Source of the DNA: a virus | IMG/VR virus record: IMGVR_UViG_3300033150_002936 | Location: 1 to 34,296 of that record | DNA: 34,296 bases | Direction: 5' to 3' (one strand) | In this document: piece after piece, positions 8,522 to 17,480 of the stretch | Position numbering within the stretch: the stretch's first letter is position 1 | Layout: each line of letters begins with the position of its first letter | Notes under the pieces: generated by a model | The model's input: the letters and a program-made list of their open reading frames with translations, nothing else | What the model was told of the DNA's origin: nothing | Databases searched by the model: none | Program-made: the position numbers and the translations under genes

Positions 8522-9286
8522 TTATCCCCTTCTTTTAACACCCTCTTCTAAATTCACAACTTTTTCGAAATCTATTTCTTCTTCCCATTTTAGACTATAA
8601 GATGAAATAAAAGTAACATCTAGTTTTTGATATTTTGGAAGAAAATGTTTTTTTGAATAGTATAAGCCCCCACAGAATCTATCATATACATTATAAAATT
8701 GTCCTATAGGAATTTCTCTTGATACATCTGATACAATACAAGGAATATTATTTACTAAATCTCCCAGTTTTAAATATACCCGTGGCGGAGGATAATAATT
8801 ATAATTGCCCGTATAAAAAGGCAAAACTAATGCTTTATATAAAGCAACCATTCTTTCTACCCATTCCTCATTATATATTTTAGGGTCGATAGCAACGTAA
8901 TATAATTCTAACGAAATTTGAAGAGCAGAATTTGATTGCCAAAGTCTTATTGGTTCAAATCGCGAAAAAATATTTTGAACATTATATTCTGGTTTTCTTT
9001 CTGTAATGCTAATATTTTGTATAAACTGAAAGGGAATTCTTATTATATCTGTTTGTTTAATTACACCATCAGGATATTTTACATTTTTAAGCAGAGACTT
9101 GGTTTGTTTAATAGATACATCTATAAAGAAATTATCTGTATCTAAAAATATATCGTTTGCTTTAGTCTCTAATTGAAATATACCCCTGTTTTTTGTCCAT
9201 TCACTCTTTTTTAAATAAGAACCCCTAAGTTGAAATCTTTCTCCATCAAAATAAAGGAATTGACTTTCTCTATAAGATAATGGCAT
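8522..9286 (-). CDS. Putative tail-tube/baseplate junction protein
   Basis: The protein has 254 residues, dominated by beta segments. Near the C-terminus are YYPPPRVYLKLGDLVNNIPC and IVSDVSREIPIG, a form ('PPp.v.l.lGdl......V..vs.......') recurrent in phage proteins at the tube-baseplate junction. Position just after the tape measure gene and before gp53-like agrees with a gp48/gp54-like or similar role, but sequence alone does not identify which. No Shine-Dalgarno precedes the ATG; instead the box AAAGTTAAATAT directly abuts it (9287-9298). Its stop is three bases before the gp53-like start. Family assignment is tentative. Confidence 0.5.
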   Translation of the reverse strand: MPLSYRESQFLYFDGERFQLRGSYLKKSEWTKNRGIFQLETKANDIFLDTDNFFIDVSIKQTKSLLKNVKYPDGVIKQTDIIRIPFQFIQNISITERKPEYNVQNIFSRFEPIRLWQSNSALQISLELYYVAIDPKIYNEEWVERMVALYKALVLPFYTGNYNYYPPPRVYLKLGDLVNNIPCIVSDVSREIPIGQFYNVYDRFCGGLYYSKKHFLPKYQKLDVTFISSYSLKWEEEIDFEKVVNLEEGVKRRG

Positions 9287-9336
9287 ATATTTAACTTTTT
9301 AAAGTTTCTTTTTAACAAGGTTTTCGAATTTAAAAT

Positions 9337-11832
9337 TTAAACTCCCACCTTGAATGTTTTTAATGTTCCCCCTTCTATTTCCGCCATTATTTCCGCCCAT
9401 TCAGAAGTCATTGGTTTGGCTTGTTGTCTTAACAATTCAATTGCATATCTTTCGGATTTGGTAATTTGGATTTCATTATTTTCTTCTAATAAATCTTTCT
9501 GTTTAATATTTACACCATTTAGTTTTTCAAGTTCTGTTTTTATTTCCTGGGTAATTTTTATATTTTGCCGTTGTTCTATCAAATCTTTTCTTTCTTTTTC
9601 AAGAGCATCTTCTTTTACTTTTTCCATACTTTTTTTTGTTTGTAAAGTTAATTTTTTAACACCCCCCAGAAAAACTTCCCCCGTTTCTTTATTTGTTTTA
9701 TATGTTTTAATTGTTAATTCTTTTAATCCCTGATTAATTCTTCTACTTTCTTCTACACTTCTTTCTGCTGCTTTCGCGCTTCTTTCTCCAGAAGAGCGAA
9801 TTGCTTGCCAAATTCCGCCAGCAGCAGCGCCTATTCCCGCACCTATTAATGCCCCAACAGGACCGAAAAGCATTCCTATTCCAGCCCCTATTTTTGCTCC
9901 TGTTCCTAAAGCCCCCAAATAATCTCCCTTCTTTCCTAAAATATGTCCTGTTTCTCTTACATTTTTATATATATCCGCCGCTCCCCAGGCTAACAATCCT
10001 GCTCCACCAATACCTCTAACTAAAGGAAGTTTTAAAAATCTTCCCGCAGCTTTAAAAGCAGAAGGAAATTGTTTAGTAACCAAATTCTTTAAGTTTTTAA
10101 AAAATCCGCCCTTGCTTAAACTTTCGTTTATACTATTTGCTATATTTCCACCACATAAAGAACATACATTGCCTGGCAATCCTTTTCCTAAAAAGAAATT
10201 TCTTATATTTTTTAAAGATTTTCCCCACAAAAAAATGCTTTTAATAAATTTCCCCGCTAATAATACCAATGCGCCTCCGCCTAATATATTAACAATCCAT
10301 CTGCCAATACCAGAATTAAAAAAGGGAATTATCACATTAGCAAATACGTGGTTCAATTGTCTAACAAACCACGTAAGAGGTCCGATTAAAGGCTTAATTG
10401 CCACTAACAGATTTTGAACAAGATTTTGAAGTTCTTTTCTTAATTGACCCAAGTCATCAGCAGCTTCCTTTCTTAATTTTACTAAAGAATCTTCTCCTTT
10501 AGAAAGAACTTCATTTGCTTGTCGGATAGCTGCTTCAAAATCTCCTGTCATTAATTTTGCCCACATATCTTCTGGAATTATTCCTTTATAGGCTCTTAAA
10601 AGAGCCAATCTTTGAAAAGCATTCATTCCCGCCAGTTGTTTTGCTATTCTTGGAAGGTTCATCAAAACTTTTCTTAAAACCACATCTTGCCTGTTAAATA
10701 AATCTTCTAATGTAATTCCAAATTGAGTAAGAGCAAACATATTTTCTTCTAGTCTGTCAATATCTGTAATATTTCGTATTATTTCTCCCACCCTTGAAGC
10801 TTCTATTCCCACTCTTGCAAAAACTGCTGTCATCTTATTTGCTTCTGCCGCAAATTTTTTCAAAACTTCTGGGCTAAAAGATTTTCCCAACAATTTAGCA
10901 AGATTTGGTAAAGCTCCTTGAAGATTTGCAAACATTGCTTCTATATCTTGTGCAGCAAGTCCCAATCTATCTCTATATTTATCAATATTTTTTATCATAA
11001 ATCCTAAAAACTTTTCAGCTTGACCTGTAGATTTTCCAAAAAATCCAACTAATTCTCTTCCTAAACTAATAGGAATATCTGCGCTTACTCCCAATAAGCG
11101 TTTATAATCAGCAATTAATTCTCCAATTGTCTTCCTACTTCCTTCTACTTGTCTAAATATATCCAATCGTGCAATAGCAGCTTTGCTTGCCATTTCTATA
11201 AATTCATCGGCTGATAAACGAGAATAACTTGCCATTCTTGTTAAAGCTTCTACAGAGGCTTGCAGACCTCTATCTCCTGCAAATTCTCTCATTTGTCTTC
11301 TTGTCATTGAAACTTTATGTTCCAATTCCGCATAAGCATTTATTCCTGCAATAATAGCAGAAATTCCAAGAAGTTTCTCAAAATCTATTCCTGTAAGTTC
11401 TTCCATTCTTCTTTTAATTCTTCCCCAACTTCCACTTATCCTTTCAGTTAATTTTCGGTGTCTCTCTAATGCTTCATTCATTCTTTCTTGCAAATCGTTA
11501 ATAATTAACCATTTTCTTTCTAATCTTTCTTGTGCTTTTGATGTAGACCATACATACTCAATTTCCGTTTTCCCAATTAATTTTGCAGTTCGCAATCTTT
11601 TCCATAAAAAATTAATTTGCTTTTTCTGAAAATTTTCCTGCCGCTTCTCCATCTCTTTAAGGATTTCGCTGGTTTCTCCAAATATTCTTTTTATTTTTTC
11701 TTGGGAAGTTCTAAATTTTGCATTAGAAGTTGCCAAATTTTCTACGGCACGATTAAGCTCCCTAATGCTTTCCATAGCAGCTCTTGCTTCACGAATAGTT
11801 TTAAGAGAAAAATTGTTTTTTTCTTCTGGCAT
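9337..11832 (-). CDS. Tape measure protein
   Basis: At 831 residues this is the largest protein of the module and sits where tape measure genes sit, ahead of the baseplate genes. The N-terminal 150 residues are charged coiled coil. A helical middle (about 150-500) contains many Ala/Leu/Arg. Two hydrophobic regions lie near 505-530 (IVNILGGGALVLLAGKFIK) and near 640-685, the latter a Gly/Ala-rich segment with GAGIGMLFGPVGALIGAGIG. The C-terminal 150 residues are again coiled coil. A CxxC pair (CSLCGG) occurs near 556-561. By the usual rule of about 0.15 nm per residue it would set a tail of roughly 120 nm. No clear ribosome site precedes the ATG. Confidence 0.85.
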   Translation of the reverse strand: MPEEKNNFSLKTIREARAAMESIRELNRAVENLATSNAKFRTSQEKIKRIFGETSEILKEMEKRQENFQKKQINFLWKRLRTAKLIGKTEIEYVWSTSKAQERLERKWLIINDLQERMNEALERHRKLTERISGSWGRIKRRMEELTGIDFEKLLGISAIIAGINAYAELEHKVSMTRRQMREFAGDRGLQASVEALTRMASYSRLSADEFIEMASKAAIARLDIFRQVEGSRKTIGELIADYKRLLGVSADIPISLGRELVGFFGKSTGQAEKFLGFMIKNIDKYRDRLGLAAQDIEAMFANLQGALPNLAKLLGKSFSPEVLKKFAAEANKMTAVFARVGIEASRVGEIIRNITDIDRLEENMFALTQFGITLEDLFNRQDVVLRKVLMNLPRIAKQLAGMNAFQRLALLRAYKGIIPEDMWAKLMTGDFEAAIRQANEVLSKGEDSLVKLRKEAADDLGQLRKELQNLVQNLLVAIKPLIGPLTWFVRQLNHVFANVIIPFFNSGIGRWIVNILGGGALVLLAGKFIKSIFLWGKSLKNIRNFFLGKGLPGNVCSLCGGNIANSINESLSKGGFFKNLKNLVTKQFPSAFKAAGRFLKLPLVRGIGGAGLLAWGAADIYKNVRETGHILGKKGDYLGALGTGAKIGAGIGMLFGPVGALIGAGIGAAAGGIWQAIRSSGERSAKAAERSVEESRRINQGLKELTIKTYKTNKETGEVFLGGVKKLTLQTKKSMEKVKEDALEKERKDLIEQRQNIKITQEIKTELEKLNGVNIKQKDLLEENNEIQITKSERYAIELLRQQAKPMTSEWAEIMAEIEGGTLKTFKVGV

Positions 11833-11858
11833 AGTTATATCTGGTTATAAACTAAATT

Positions 11859-12683
11859 TTAAGAATATTTTTTAATTTCTTGTTTTATTATTTCTCTTAC
11901 TTTCTTATTTTTCATTATATCTTTAATAAAATTTTTAATTTCACGTTCAGAAAAAAAGAAAAATTCATCTCCTAAAGTTTTTAAATCTATAAAAGATAGC
12001 GGTTCTTCTTCCTTGGTAACAAATTTGATATTTCCTTGAATTATTTTTGTAGAAGCGTTTATAATTTTTTCAATAAAACTGCTTTTTTCAACTATAGATT
12101 TTAAAATTTTAAAATCTTTTAATTCTTTAGAGGGATAAGAAAAAAAGTTTGCCAAAGCTATTTGAAGAGCTTTTTTAAGATATTCTTCTACTTCAGGAAT
12201 TCTGCTTTGTTTTCTTATTTTTTCTGTATAATCTATAGAAGAATAGTTTGAAGGATAGCCATAATTTCTGATAAATATTTTGTAGTCCATTTCTTCTCCA
12301 AAAATTTTATCTGCGGCTCTGAAACCCACTGTTTTTAATTTAGATAATGTTTTGTAAAAGAAAAAATAATCATTAATTTCTTTTGAAGAGGTGGCAATGT
12401 ATAATATTACCTTCTCATAAAATGGATTTTTTTCTATTTGATTGGTCTCGTTATTTAAAACATTTTTATTTTTATCAAAAACATAAAATCCATAAATATA
12501 AAAATCTATTTCAAAAGACAATGGTGAAATTGGATAAATGTCTTTTGGCATTGAAACTTCAAATTTATCTGAGAAAATTTTTCCTTTTGATTTTATAAGT
12601 GTTTTTTTTGCTTTATACCACGCGGGACTTACATATTGTTGTTCGTTTAAAAAATTTATTAATGTTTTTTTTCTCATTTTCAT
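11859..12683 (-). CDS. Uncharacterised protein between hub-like and tape measure genes
   Basis: I do not recognise this family. The product is about 272-274 residues, basic and Lys/Phe/Ile-rich. A segment starting NEQQYVSPAWYKAKKTLIKS follows the N-terminus and the C-terminal 60 residues are strongly helical. A longer frame begins at 12764, inside the preceding gene. I prefer the ATG at 12683 or the one two codons later (12677), because a GGAAAG lies 2 and 8 bases before them respectively and the extra 27 residues are low-complexity lysine. Two AAAGTTAAA boxes (12693-12701, 12702-12710) lie directly upstream. Position suggests a tail assembly or tape-measure chaperone role, but this is a guess. 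Confidence 0.55.
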   Translation of the reverse strand: MKMRKKTLINFLNEQQYVSPAWYKAKKTLIKSKGKIFSDKFEVSMPKDIYPISPLSFEIDFYIYGFYVFDKNKNVLNNETNQIEKNPFYEKVILYIATSSKEINDYFFFYKTLSKLKTVGFRAADKIFGEEMDYKIFIRNYGYPSNYSSIDYTEKIRKQSRIPEVEEYLKKALQIALANFFSYPSKELKDFKILKSIVEKSSFIEKIINASTKIIQGNIKFVTKEEEPLSFIDLKTLGDEFFFFSEREIKNFIKDIMKNKKVREIIKQEIKKYS

Positions 12684-12717
12684 TTCTTTCCTTTTAACTT
12701 TTTTAACTTTTATAATA

Positions 12718-14415
12718 TTATGCAACAGCTTCTGGACCAAATTTTTCTTCTTGAGGTGATACACTAGTTTTTTCTTTTAAAATATCTTTTATAGCATATA
12801 CCCGTGTTTGATAATTACCGAAAGAAATTTCGTGAGAAAATCCCACAATCATATACCTACCTGTCAGGAGAGGTGTTATTTGTCCATTAGGGCTATTAAC
12901 AATTACCTTTATTCTATCTTGAAGTCCAACAAAATTTTTTCCTTCCTTTGCGCCAATAATATATTTAGGGTCGCCAGGGATTGCAAGAGTAATAGAAGGA
13001 ATAGTTCGTGTCATAATTGTTTGATACAATCTTCTCAACAAAGCTTTTCCTGCCGTTGTTTCATCCCACCCTTCAGCCACAAGATTTATAGGAACTCCGA
13101 AAGGAAGATCTGTTGTTTGTTCTCCAAAATCTCCTAAATATTTTTCTCCATATATTTTTCCCATTAATTGTTGAGATTTTGTGCAATAATCTTTTTCTTT
13201 TTCAAATCTTATTTCATCCATTTCGCCTGTTTCTTTATCGAGAATAATTGAACGAATGTTACAGTCTAATAAGCGAGTAAAATATCCCATTGCGGGAGTC
13301 TTATCGGTATATTCTAAGGAATATACATTTGTTTTTTCTCCACATCTTACAAAATATGTTCTTTTTATAATATCTTCGGAATCCTCGGCTTCTATATTTA
13401 TGCCTCTTATAATTAATTTCCTTTTTATTACTTGTCCTTGTTTATTTTTACCTGGCGATGGGATTATCTCCCATTCATAACTCTTTAGCAGTTCTACATT
13501 TGCATTGTCTTTAGGATGAGAAGCAAAATAAAGAATCTGGTCTAATGCTTGTGCAAAGGTTTTTCCTGCGCACTGAAATCCTTCTAATGCCTCTGTTTTT
13601 TCTTCACTCTCTAATTCTTCACAGTTTTCAAATTTTGGGGTGGGGTCTATTTGATATGCGGGGTCTGTTATTCCCATATTGTAAAGAGCAATTAATCCTG
13701 CTATAACTTCTGCCACTGTATATTTCTTTACTTTGCTAAAGTATTGTAGTAATTTTTGCAATGCTCTGGGATCGGCTTTTACAAGTTTTTTTACATCGGG
13801 GTCACGAATTCCCCCCAGCCACACGTTAAGTCTATCCTTCAAACATTCACGATAAGCGGCTTCATATCCGTCTTTTTTCATTATAAATATATATTTGGGA
13901 GTTAAATACACTTCTTTTTTTATAGTATTTTGCCAGTTTAGAGCCTTTTTAACACTTGACCTTATATCCTTTAATCTTAAGTCAAAAGGAAACTGCGCAG
14001 CAATTAAATCTTCCCCCAATCCGCCTGTTACAAAACGAATACTTAATAATAATCCCGTGTCTGTTATTTTATAATCAACCTTATTTACTGTGCATTTATA
14101 AGAAGATGGGGTCTGGACCCCATTTGTCCAACCAAACCATATTTCTATTTGAGGATTTCTTCCCAAATTAAATAATTTTAACAAAAAATTATCTAAATCT
14201 CCCCAGGCGACAGATTTTCTTCCCATATTGTAACTATCATATAATTGAAGGATTCCATAAATTCCATTATTGAAACTATAATTTAAAGTAAAATTTAAAA
14301 TATGGTCATTTGGAATAATAAAAGTCGAGTCCGCGATATTTGATAGCTTTATTTTTAAATAGGGAGCAACGGTTTCTTTTAAACTTCCTATTCCCCAAAT
14401 GCCTTTTCTGGACAT
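12718..14415 (-). CDS. Putative baseplate hub protein (gp27/gpD-like role)
   Basis: The 565-residue protein starts with a beta-rich part (LKIKLSNIADSTFIIPND, then NFTLNYSFNNGIYGILQL). It later shows EIWFGWTNG and, near the end, YMIVGFSHEISFGNYQTRVY. Phage hub proteins of the gpD/gp27 type typically end in such 'GfsH.i......T...' segments and carry an early 'g..gel.l.D' strand. A helical insertion lies at about 150-250. The gene lies between the tube and tape measure genes, with a good ribosome site (AAGGAGAG) in the end of the upstream gene. The hub call is a combination of pattern and position and is not certain; a different structural role is possible. Confidence 0.5.
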   Translation of the reverse strand: MSRKGIWGIGSLKETVAPYLKIKLSNIADSTFIIPNDHILNFTLNYSFNNGIYGILQLYDSYNMGRKSVAWGDLDNFLLKLFNLGRNPQIEIWFGWTNGVQTPSSYKCTVNKVDYKITDTGLLLSIRFVTGGLGEDLIAAQFPFDLRLKDIRSSVKKALNWQNTIKKEVYLTPKYIFIMKKDGYEAAYRECLKDRLNVWLGGIRDPDVKKLVKADPRALQKLLQYFSKVKKYTVAEVIAGLIALYNMGITDPAYQIDPTPKFENCEELESEEKTEALEGFQCAGKTFAQALDQILYFASHPKDNANVELLKSYEWEIIPSPGKNKQGQVIKRKLIIRGINIEAEDSEDIIKRTYFVRCGEKTNVYSLEYTDKTPAMGYFTRLLDCNIRSIILDKETGEMDEIRFEKEKDYCTKSQQLMGKIYGEKYLGDFGEQTTDLPFGVPINLVAEGWDETTAGKALLRRLYQTIMTRTIPSITLAIPGDPKYIIGAKEGKNFVGLQDRIKVIVNSPNGQITPLLTGRYMIVGFSHEISFGNYQTRVYAIKDILKEKTSVSPQEEKFGPEAVA

Positions 14416-14420
14416 TTTAT

Positions 14421-14921
14421 CTACTCTCCTTCTTCTCTATAAGCTATTACTTGACCAAAATATCTTGTTGTTGGTTTTCCTGGAATTTTTTCCATTATTG
14501 CAGAACTTTTTAGATTTTCATTTATTGCTTTTGCCATTAAATCTCTATTATATAAATTTTTAGGTGTATATTTGGGAATATAAACCTTAACTGGTTGGGT
14601 TATTCCGTCATTTATCAAATATCCTGATAACAAAGAAGTTTTATAAGTTCTATAAGCGACTTTTGCCCAATTTGGATAATATTTTTTAATTATACGATAC
14701 AAAACTCTTCCAAAATTAGGAGTGGGCGGAATTGGAAATTTTTTATTAAATTTTTTTACAAATAAAATAAATTGAACCAACAAGGGTTGTGGAAAATAAT
14801 GAAGATTTAATGCGTGTGTTTTGTTTACATCAGAATATAAAACAAAAATCAAAGGGGTGGCATCGTGTTTCCAGTTCAAGTATCTCGTTGCATATATTTT
14901 TCCTTGATAAAAAAGCCCCAT
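14421..14921 (-). CDS. Uncharacterised virion-region protein whose start lies in a terminator hairpin
   Basis: The 166-residue protein opens MGLFYQGKIYATRYLNWKHD and continues with PLIFVLYSD and then HALNLHYFPQPLL. The 'N-L-H-Y' motif after a hydrophobic strand recurs in uncharacterised proteins of T4-like phages, though I cannot name the family. The rest is basic and Tyr-rich. The ATG lies inside one arm of a strong hairpin (14912-14948) and no Shine-Dalgarno is seen ahead of it, so expression is probably low or regulated by the fold. It follows the tube gene after a 66-base gap and precedes the hub-like gene by a few bases. Confidence 0.65.
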   Translation of the reverse strand: MGLFYQGKIYATRYLNWKHDATPLIFVLYSDVNKTHALNLHYFPQPLLVQFILFVKKFNKKFPIPPTPNFGRVLYRIIKKYYPNWAKVAYRTYKTSLLSGYLINDGITQPVKVYIPKYTPKNLYNRDLMAKAINENLKSSAIMEKIPGKPTTRYFGQVIAYREEGE

Positions 14922-14948
14922 TTACAATTAACTTGCAAATGGGGCTTT
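14909..14948 (-). terminator. Intrinsic terminator after the tail tube gene
   Basis: A perfect 12-base inverted repeat (AAAGCCCCATTT at 14912-14923, AAATGGGGCTTT at 14937-14948) encloses 13 bases. Within these, CAA/TTG can pair for 3 more base pairs after one mismatch. Read on the minus strand, the stem is followed by six U residues (14914-14909). This is the classic form of a rho-independent terminator and points the way the tube gene is transcribed. On the plus strand the T-run is too short. The start codon of the next gene is in the stem. Confidence 0.85.
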
Positions 14949-14987
14949 AAAAGACAAAGAAATAATTTATATAATTTATATTAAAAA

Positions 14988-15596
14988 TTAAGAGGGTGGA
15001 ATTTCTACTTCTTCTGTTTTTGTTTGAGCTCCTAAAGTTGTTGCCCCAACTCTATTTTGTGGAAAATCTGTTGAATCTACGCTTTCATCAAGGAAAGCTA
15101 TATCATAAGCAAATGTAACCTCAACAGTCATTTCATCTCCTGCTCCGTAAGACATATCACTCCAATTTGTTGAAGAAGGAAAAAGACCTTTAAAATCCCA
15201 TTTTTCTATTGGTTCTCCTAACGGGTCAAATACATATAAAGACCCGTCTGTTTTATATGCCGCAGCATATCCCATTGCTCCTGTTTTTCTATTGAAAATT
15301 ACTTTGTTCCAATAATAAAATATCCTTCCAAGATTTAACTGAACTGTATCTCTAAAAGTGACCGTTAGATTATGATCCATTGAAGGGGCTTGAGCAACTT
15401 TATATTTCATATTAAATCTTTCTAATACTAATGTGTTGTGTGTATAAGTTGGTCTTGAAGCAGATTTTAGGTCAATCTGAAGTTTCTCAATTACATCTGT
15501 TCCGTTAATACCTGGCACAGAATTTAAAACAAGAGTAAATAAATTTGTTCTTTTGGGTTCAAGTCTATAGTTGTTTGTCAAACTTAAAACATTCAT
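14988..15596 (-). CDS. Tail tube protein (T4 gp19-like)
   Basis: At 202 residues it has the usual size of a myovirus tube protein and lies immediately after the sheath gene. It starts MNVLSLTNNYRLEPKRTNLF. Typical tube strands follow, such as ERFNMKYKVAQAPSMDHNLTV with TFRDTV, then RIFYYWNKVIFNRKTGAMGY. The later GDEMTVEVTFAYDIAFLD matches the conserved 'v.v.fsyD' strand before the C-terminus. A strong AAGGAGGC ribosome site precedes the start, and a candidate promoter sits at 15622-15637. It is followed by a terminator, which favours high, separate production of tube. Confidence 0.88.
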   Translation of the reverse strand: MNVLSLTNNYRLEPKRTNLFTLVLNSVPGINGTDVIEKLQIDLKSASRPTYTHNTLVLERFNMKYKVAQAPSMDHNLTVTFRDTVQLNLGRIFYYWNKVIFNRKTGAMGYAAAYKTDGSLYVFDPLGEPIEKWDFKGLFPSSTNWSDMSYGAGDEMTVEVTFAYDIAFLDESVDSTDFPQNRVGATTLGAQTKTEEVEIPPS

Positions 15597-15621
15597 AATT
15601 ATGCCTCCTTAAACTATACAC

Positions 15622-15637
15622 TTTATATATTAACTTT
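15622..15637 (-). promoter_or_regulatory. Candidate late promoter element ahead of the tube gene
   Basis: On the minus strand it reads AAAGTTAATATATAAA. It has the same layout as the element ahead of the gene at 227: AAAGTTAA(A/T), then TATAAA, then about 26 bases to the start codon. It overlaps the stop codon of the sheath gene. Promoter activity is inferred. Confidence 0.35.
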
Positions 15638-17180
15638 CAGATATACTTACAGTTTGAGGGGTTGTTTCAATAGTAATTATTACATCTTCAGCAATTGCGG
15701 AAGGAGTTACTCTTATCTTTGCCGCAAATTTATTGTTTGCAACTATTTCAGGCGTATTTGTTGTTTCATCGCAAATTATTTCGTAGTTGTCCACTCCATT
15801 TTTCCCCTTGATATAACTTAGAACATTATCTGCTTCTGCAATAAATCTTTCCCATAAATATCTATTGTTTATATTGAATTGCAATCTTTTTGCTATTCTG
15901 TATAATTTTTGTTTTAGAAAATTTAACATCATTACAACATTTATTCTGTTTGTTGGTTTATTGCTTCTTTCAGTTGTTCTTTGACCCCACACACAAATAC
16001 CATCAACTTGAAATTTTACAATTGGGTTGACTGCATTTACTGCTCCATTTGGTTGTTCTCCGTAAAGAATATCTCTTTCTGCTTGACTTGGTGAATATTC
16101 AACATCTACTGTCATTAATTTTCCGTGGTCAATTCCCGCAACTGCATACCATCTTGCATATTCTTTTTCTAACCAAGCCAATTGACTTGCTATATAGATT
16201 GATGGAGGAAACCATTTATATGTTTTATCAATTTCATCTCTGTCTTTTTGCCAGTAAGAGAAAATGAATAGGTTTTTATTTTCTATTTTTACTGAATTTG
16301 CTGACACTCCATTATGAAAATCAACAACGCTCTGGATTGGGTCAGATGCGCTGCCCAGACCAAAAGGAGCATCAATAATAGCCACACAATCATTTCTATA
16401 AGTTACCACTTCGTTTAATTTCATAATAATATCTGGAGAAAATGAAAAATCGGGAACAACAATGACATCAAAAACATATTTGTCTTTATCTTTTAATTTT
16501 TCTAATATATTGATGATGCTTGTTTCTAAATTTTTATTTGCATTTTCAATATCTCCATTTTGTCCGCCGCTTAAAATATAAGTAATTGTTGAATCAGTTA
16601 TTAATGCGTCTGATGGAATGGTATCTTCTGCTGCAACTTCAATATAAGCAGAATTTCCATTTATTTTATTTTCTATAAAATTGTCAACATCATTTTCGTC
16701 TAATGTGCAATTGTTAAATGTATCAACTAAATCATTTCCCTTATAAACTTTTACACTATAAGAAACTGGCTGACCACTTTCAGTTTCTGCTTTCGTGAAA
16801 GAAACAGAAATTTCATTTCCCAGTTCTCCTGTATAAAGAGCAGAAATTGTAAGCAGAAGAGGATTTCCGCTTATATTGCTTGCAACTACTTGAGCAGTAG
16901 CCTTTTGAGCTTTATTTGGGTCAGAATCTGTTGTTACAGCCGCTCTTGCCACATACAAATTGCTTGAATAAAGCAAGAATTTTTTAATAGCAAAATATAA
17001 GAAACTTCTTTCTGTTTGAGTTCCATATAAAAGATTAAATCTGTCTAATGAATTTGCAAGTTGAATTTCTTCTATTTTTCCCCAATTTGTTGTTCCAATA
17101 TAAATAGCTGTTAAGCCTGGAGTTATAGCAGGCAAAGATTCAAAAACCTTTTCATTTATTGTAATTTTTGGACTTGCCAT
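15630..17180 (-). CDS. Tail sheath protein (contractile sheath, T4 gp18-like)
   Basis: The 516-residue protein opens with the sheath N-terminus (ITPGLTAIYIGTTNWGKIEE, then RFNLLYG). A variable domain lies in the middle. The conserved C-terminal part starts at about residue 380: PIVKFQVDGICVWGQRTTER, then NVVMMLNFLKQKLYRIAKR, then RYLWERFIAEADNVLSYIK. The final strand (KIRVTPSAIAEDVIITIE) is the arm exchanged between sheath subunits. It wraps the tube and contracts on infection. The ribosome site AGGAGG lies ahead of the ATG, and the tube gene follows after 33 bases. Confidence 0.93.
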   Translation of the reverse strand: MASPKITINEKVFESLPAITPGLTAIYIGTTNWGKIEEIQLANSLDRFNLLYGTQTERSFLYFAIKKFLLYSSNLYVARAAVTTDSDPNKAQKATAQVVASNISGNPLLLTISALYTGELGNEISVSFTKAETESGQPVSYSVKVYKGNDLVDTFNNCTLDENDVDNFIENKINGNSAYIEVAAEDTIPSDALITDSTITYILSGGQNGDIENANKNLETSIINILEKLKDKDKYVFDVIVVPDFSFSPDIIMKLNEVVTYRNDCVAIIDAPFGLGSASDPIQSVVDFHNGVSANSVKIENKNLFIFSYWQKDRDEIDKTYKWFPPSIYIASQLAWLEKEYARWYAVAGIDHGKLMTVDVEYSPSQAERDILYGEQPNGAVNAVNPIVKFQVDGICVWGQRTTERSNKPTNRINVVMMLNFLKQKLYRIAKRLQFNINNRYLWERFIAEADNVLSYIKGKNGVDNYEIICDETTNTPEIVANNKFAAKIRVTPSAIAEDVIITIETTPQTVSISES

Positions 17181-17209
17181 AATAATTCCTCCTATTTTTA
17201 TTTAATTGT

Positions 17210-17389
17210 TTAAGCGTTTTTAATTTTTACAAATTCTTGTTTTTTTAATCCTTCTATTTGTTTTGGAAGATTGTTAATATCCAAATTTTCTATCACTCTT
17301 TTTTCTCTTGCTTTTAGAACTATTATTCTTCCCAAATTATCCATTATTGGTAAGGGTTGATAAAGCTGATTTTTTATAATAACAGCCAT
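17210..17389 (-). CDS. Small protein encoded just upstream of sheath
   Basis: A 59-residue frame runs from ATG at 17387-17389 to TAA at 17210-17212, with an excellent ribosome site (AAGGAGGAT) before it. The product starts MAVIIKNQLYQPLPIMDNLG, continues RIIVLKAREKRVIENL and ends LKKQEFVKIKNA. Many contractile phages carry a small protein of this style ('n....pl.l..G..i.l..r....v.......l......G.i.i') next to the sheath gene, of unknown function. An AAAGTTAAAATAAAAG box lies about 33 bases upstream of the start. It is real by ribosome site, spacing and composition; its role is open. Confidence 0.78.
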   Translation of the reverse strand: MAVIIKNQLYQPLPIMDNLGRIIVLKAREKRVIENLDINNLPKQIEGLKKQEFVKIKNA

Positions 17390-17420
17390 TTTATCCTCCT
17401 TTTCTATATTTCAATTTTTG

Positions 17421-17436
17421 CTTTTATTTTAACTTT
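17421..17436 (-). promoter_or_regulatory. Candidate late promoter element ahead of the small-protein/sheath operon
   Basis: The minus strand reads AAAGTTAAAATAAAAG in the 91-base gap between the tail-completion gene and the 59-aa gene. It ends about 33 bases before the ATG. It shares AAAGTTAAA with other minus-strand upstream regions. Inferred function. Confidence 0.3.
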
Positions 17437-17480
17437 AAAAGTGATAAAAGTTGATTTTAAATTATAACAAATTTTTAAAT

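Noticed and set aside
8313-8600. Plus-strand reading frames inside the baseplate genes, such as this 95-codon one
   Set aside because: Phe/Ser/Leu-rich antisense shadows without ribosome sites, opposite well-supported genes.
10324-10376. 7-bp inverted repeat (TACGTGG/CCACGTA) in the tape measure gene
   Set aside because: Short stem, 17-base loop and no T run; inside coding sequence and probably chance.
12684-12764. N-terminal 27-residue extension of the gene at 11859-12683
   Set aside because: It lies partly in the previous gene, is lysine-rich low complexity, and a ribosome site sits just before the later ATGs.
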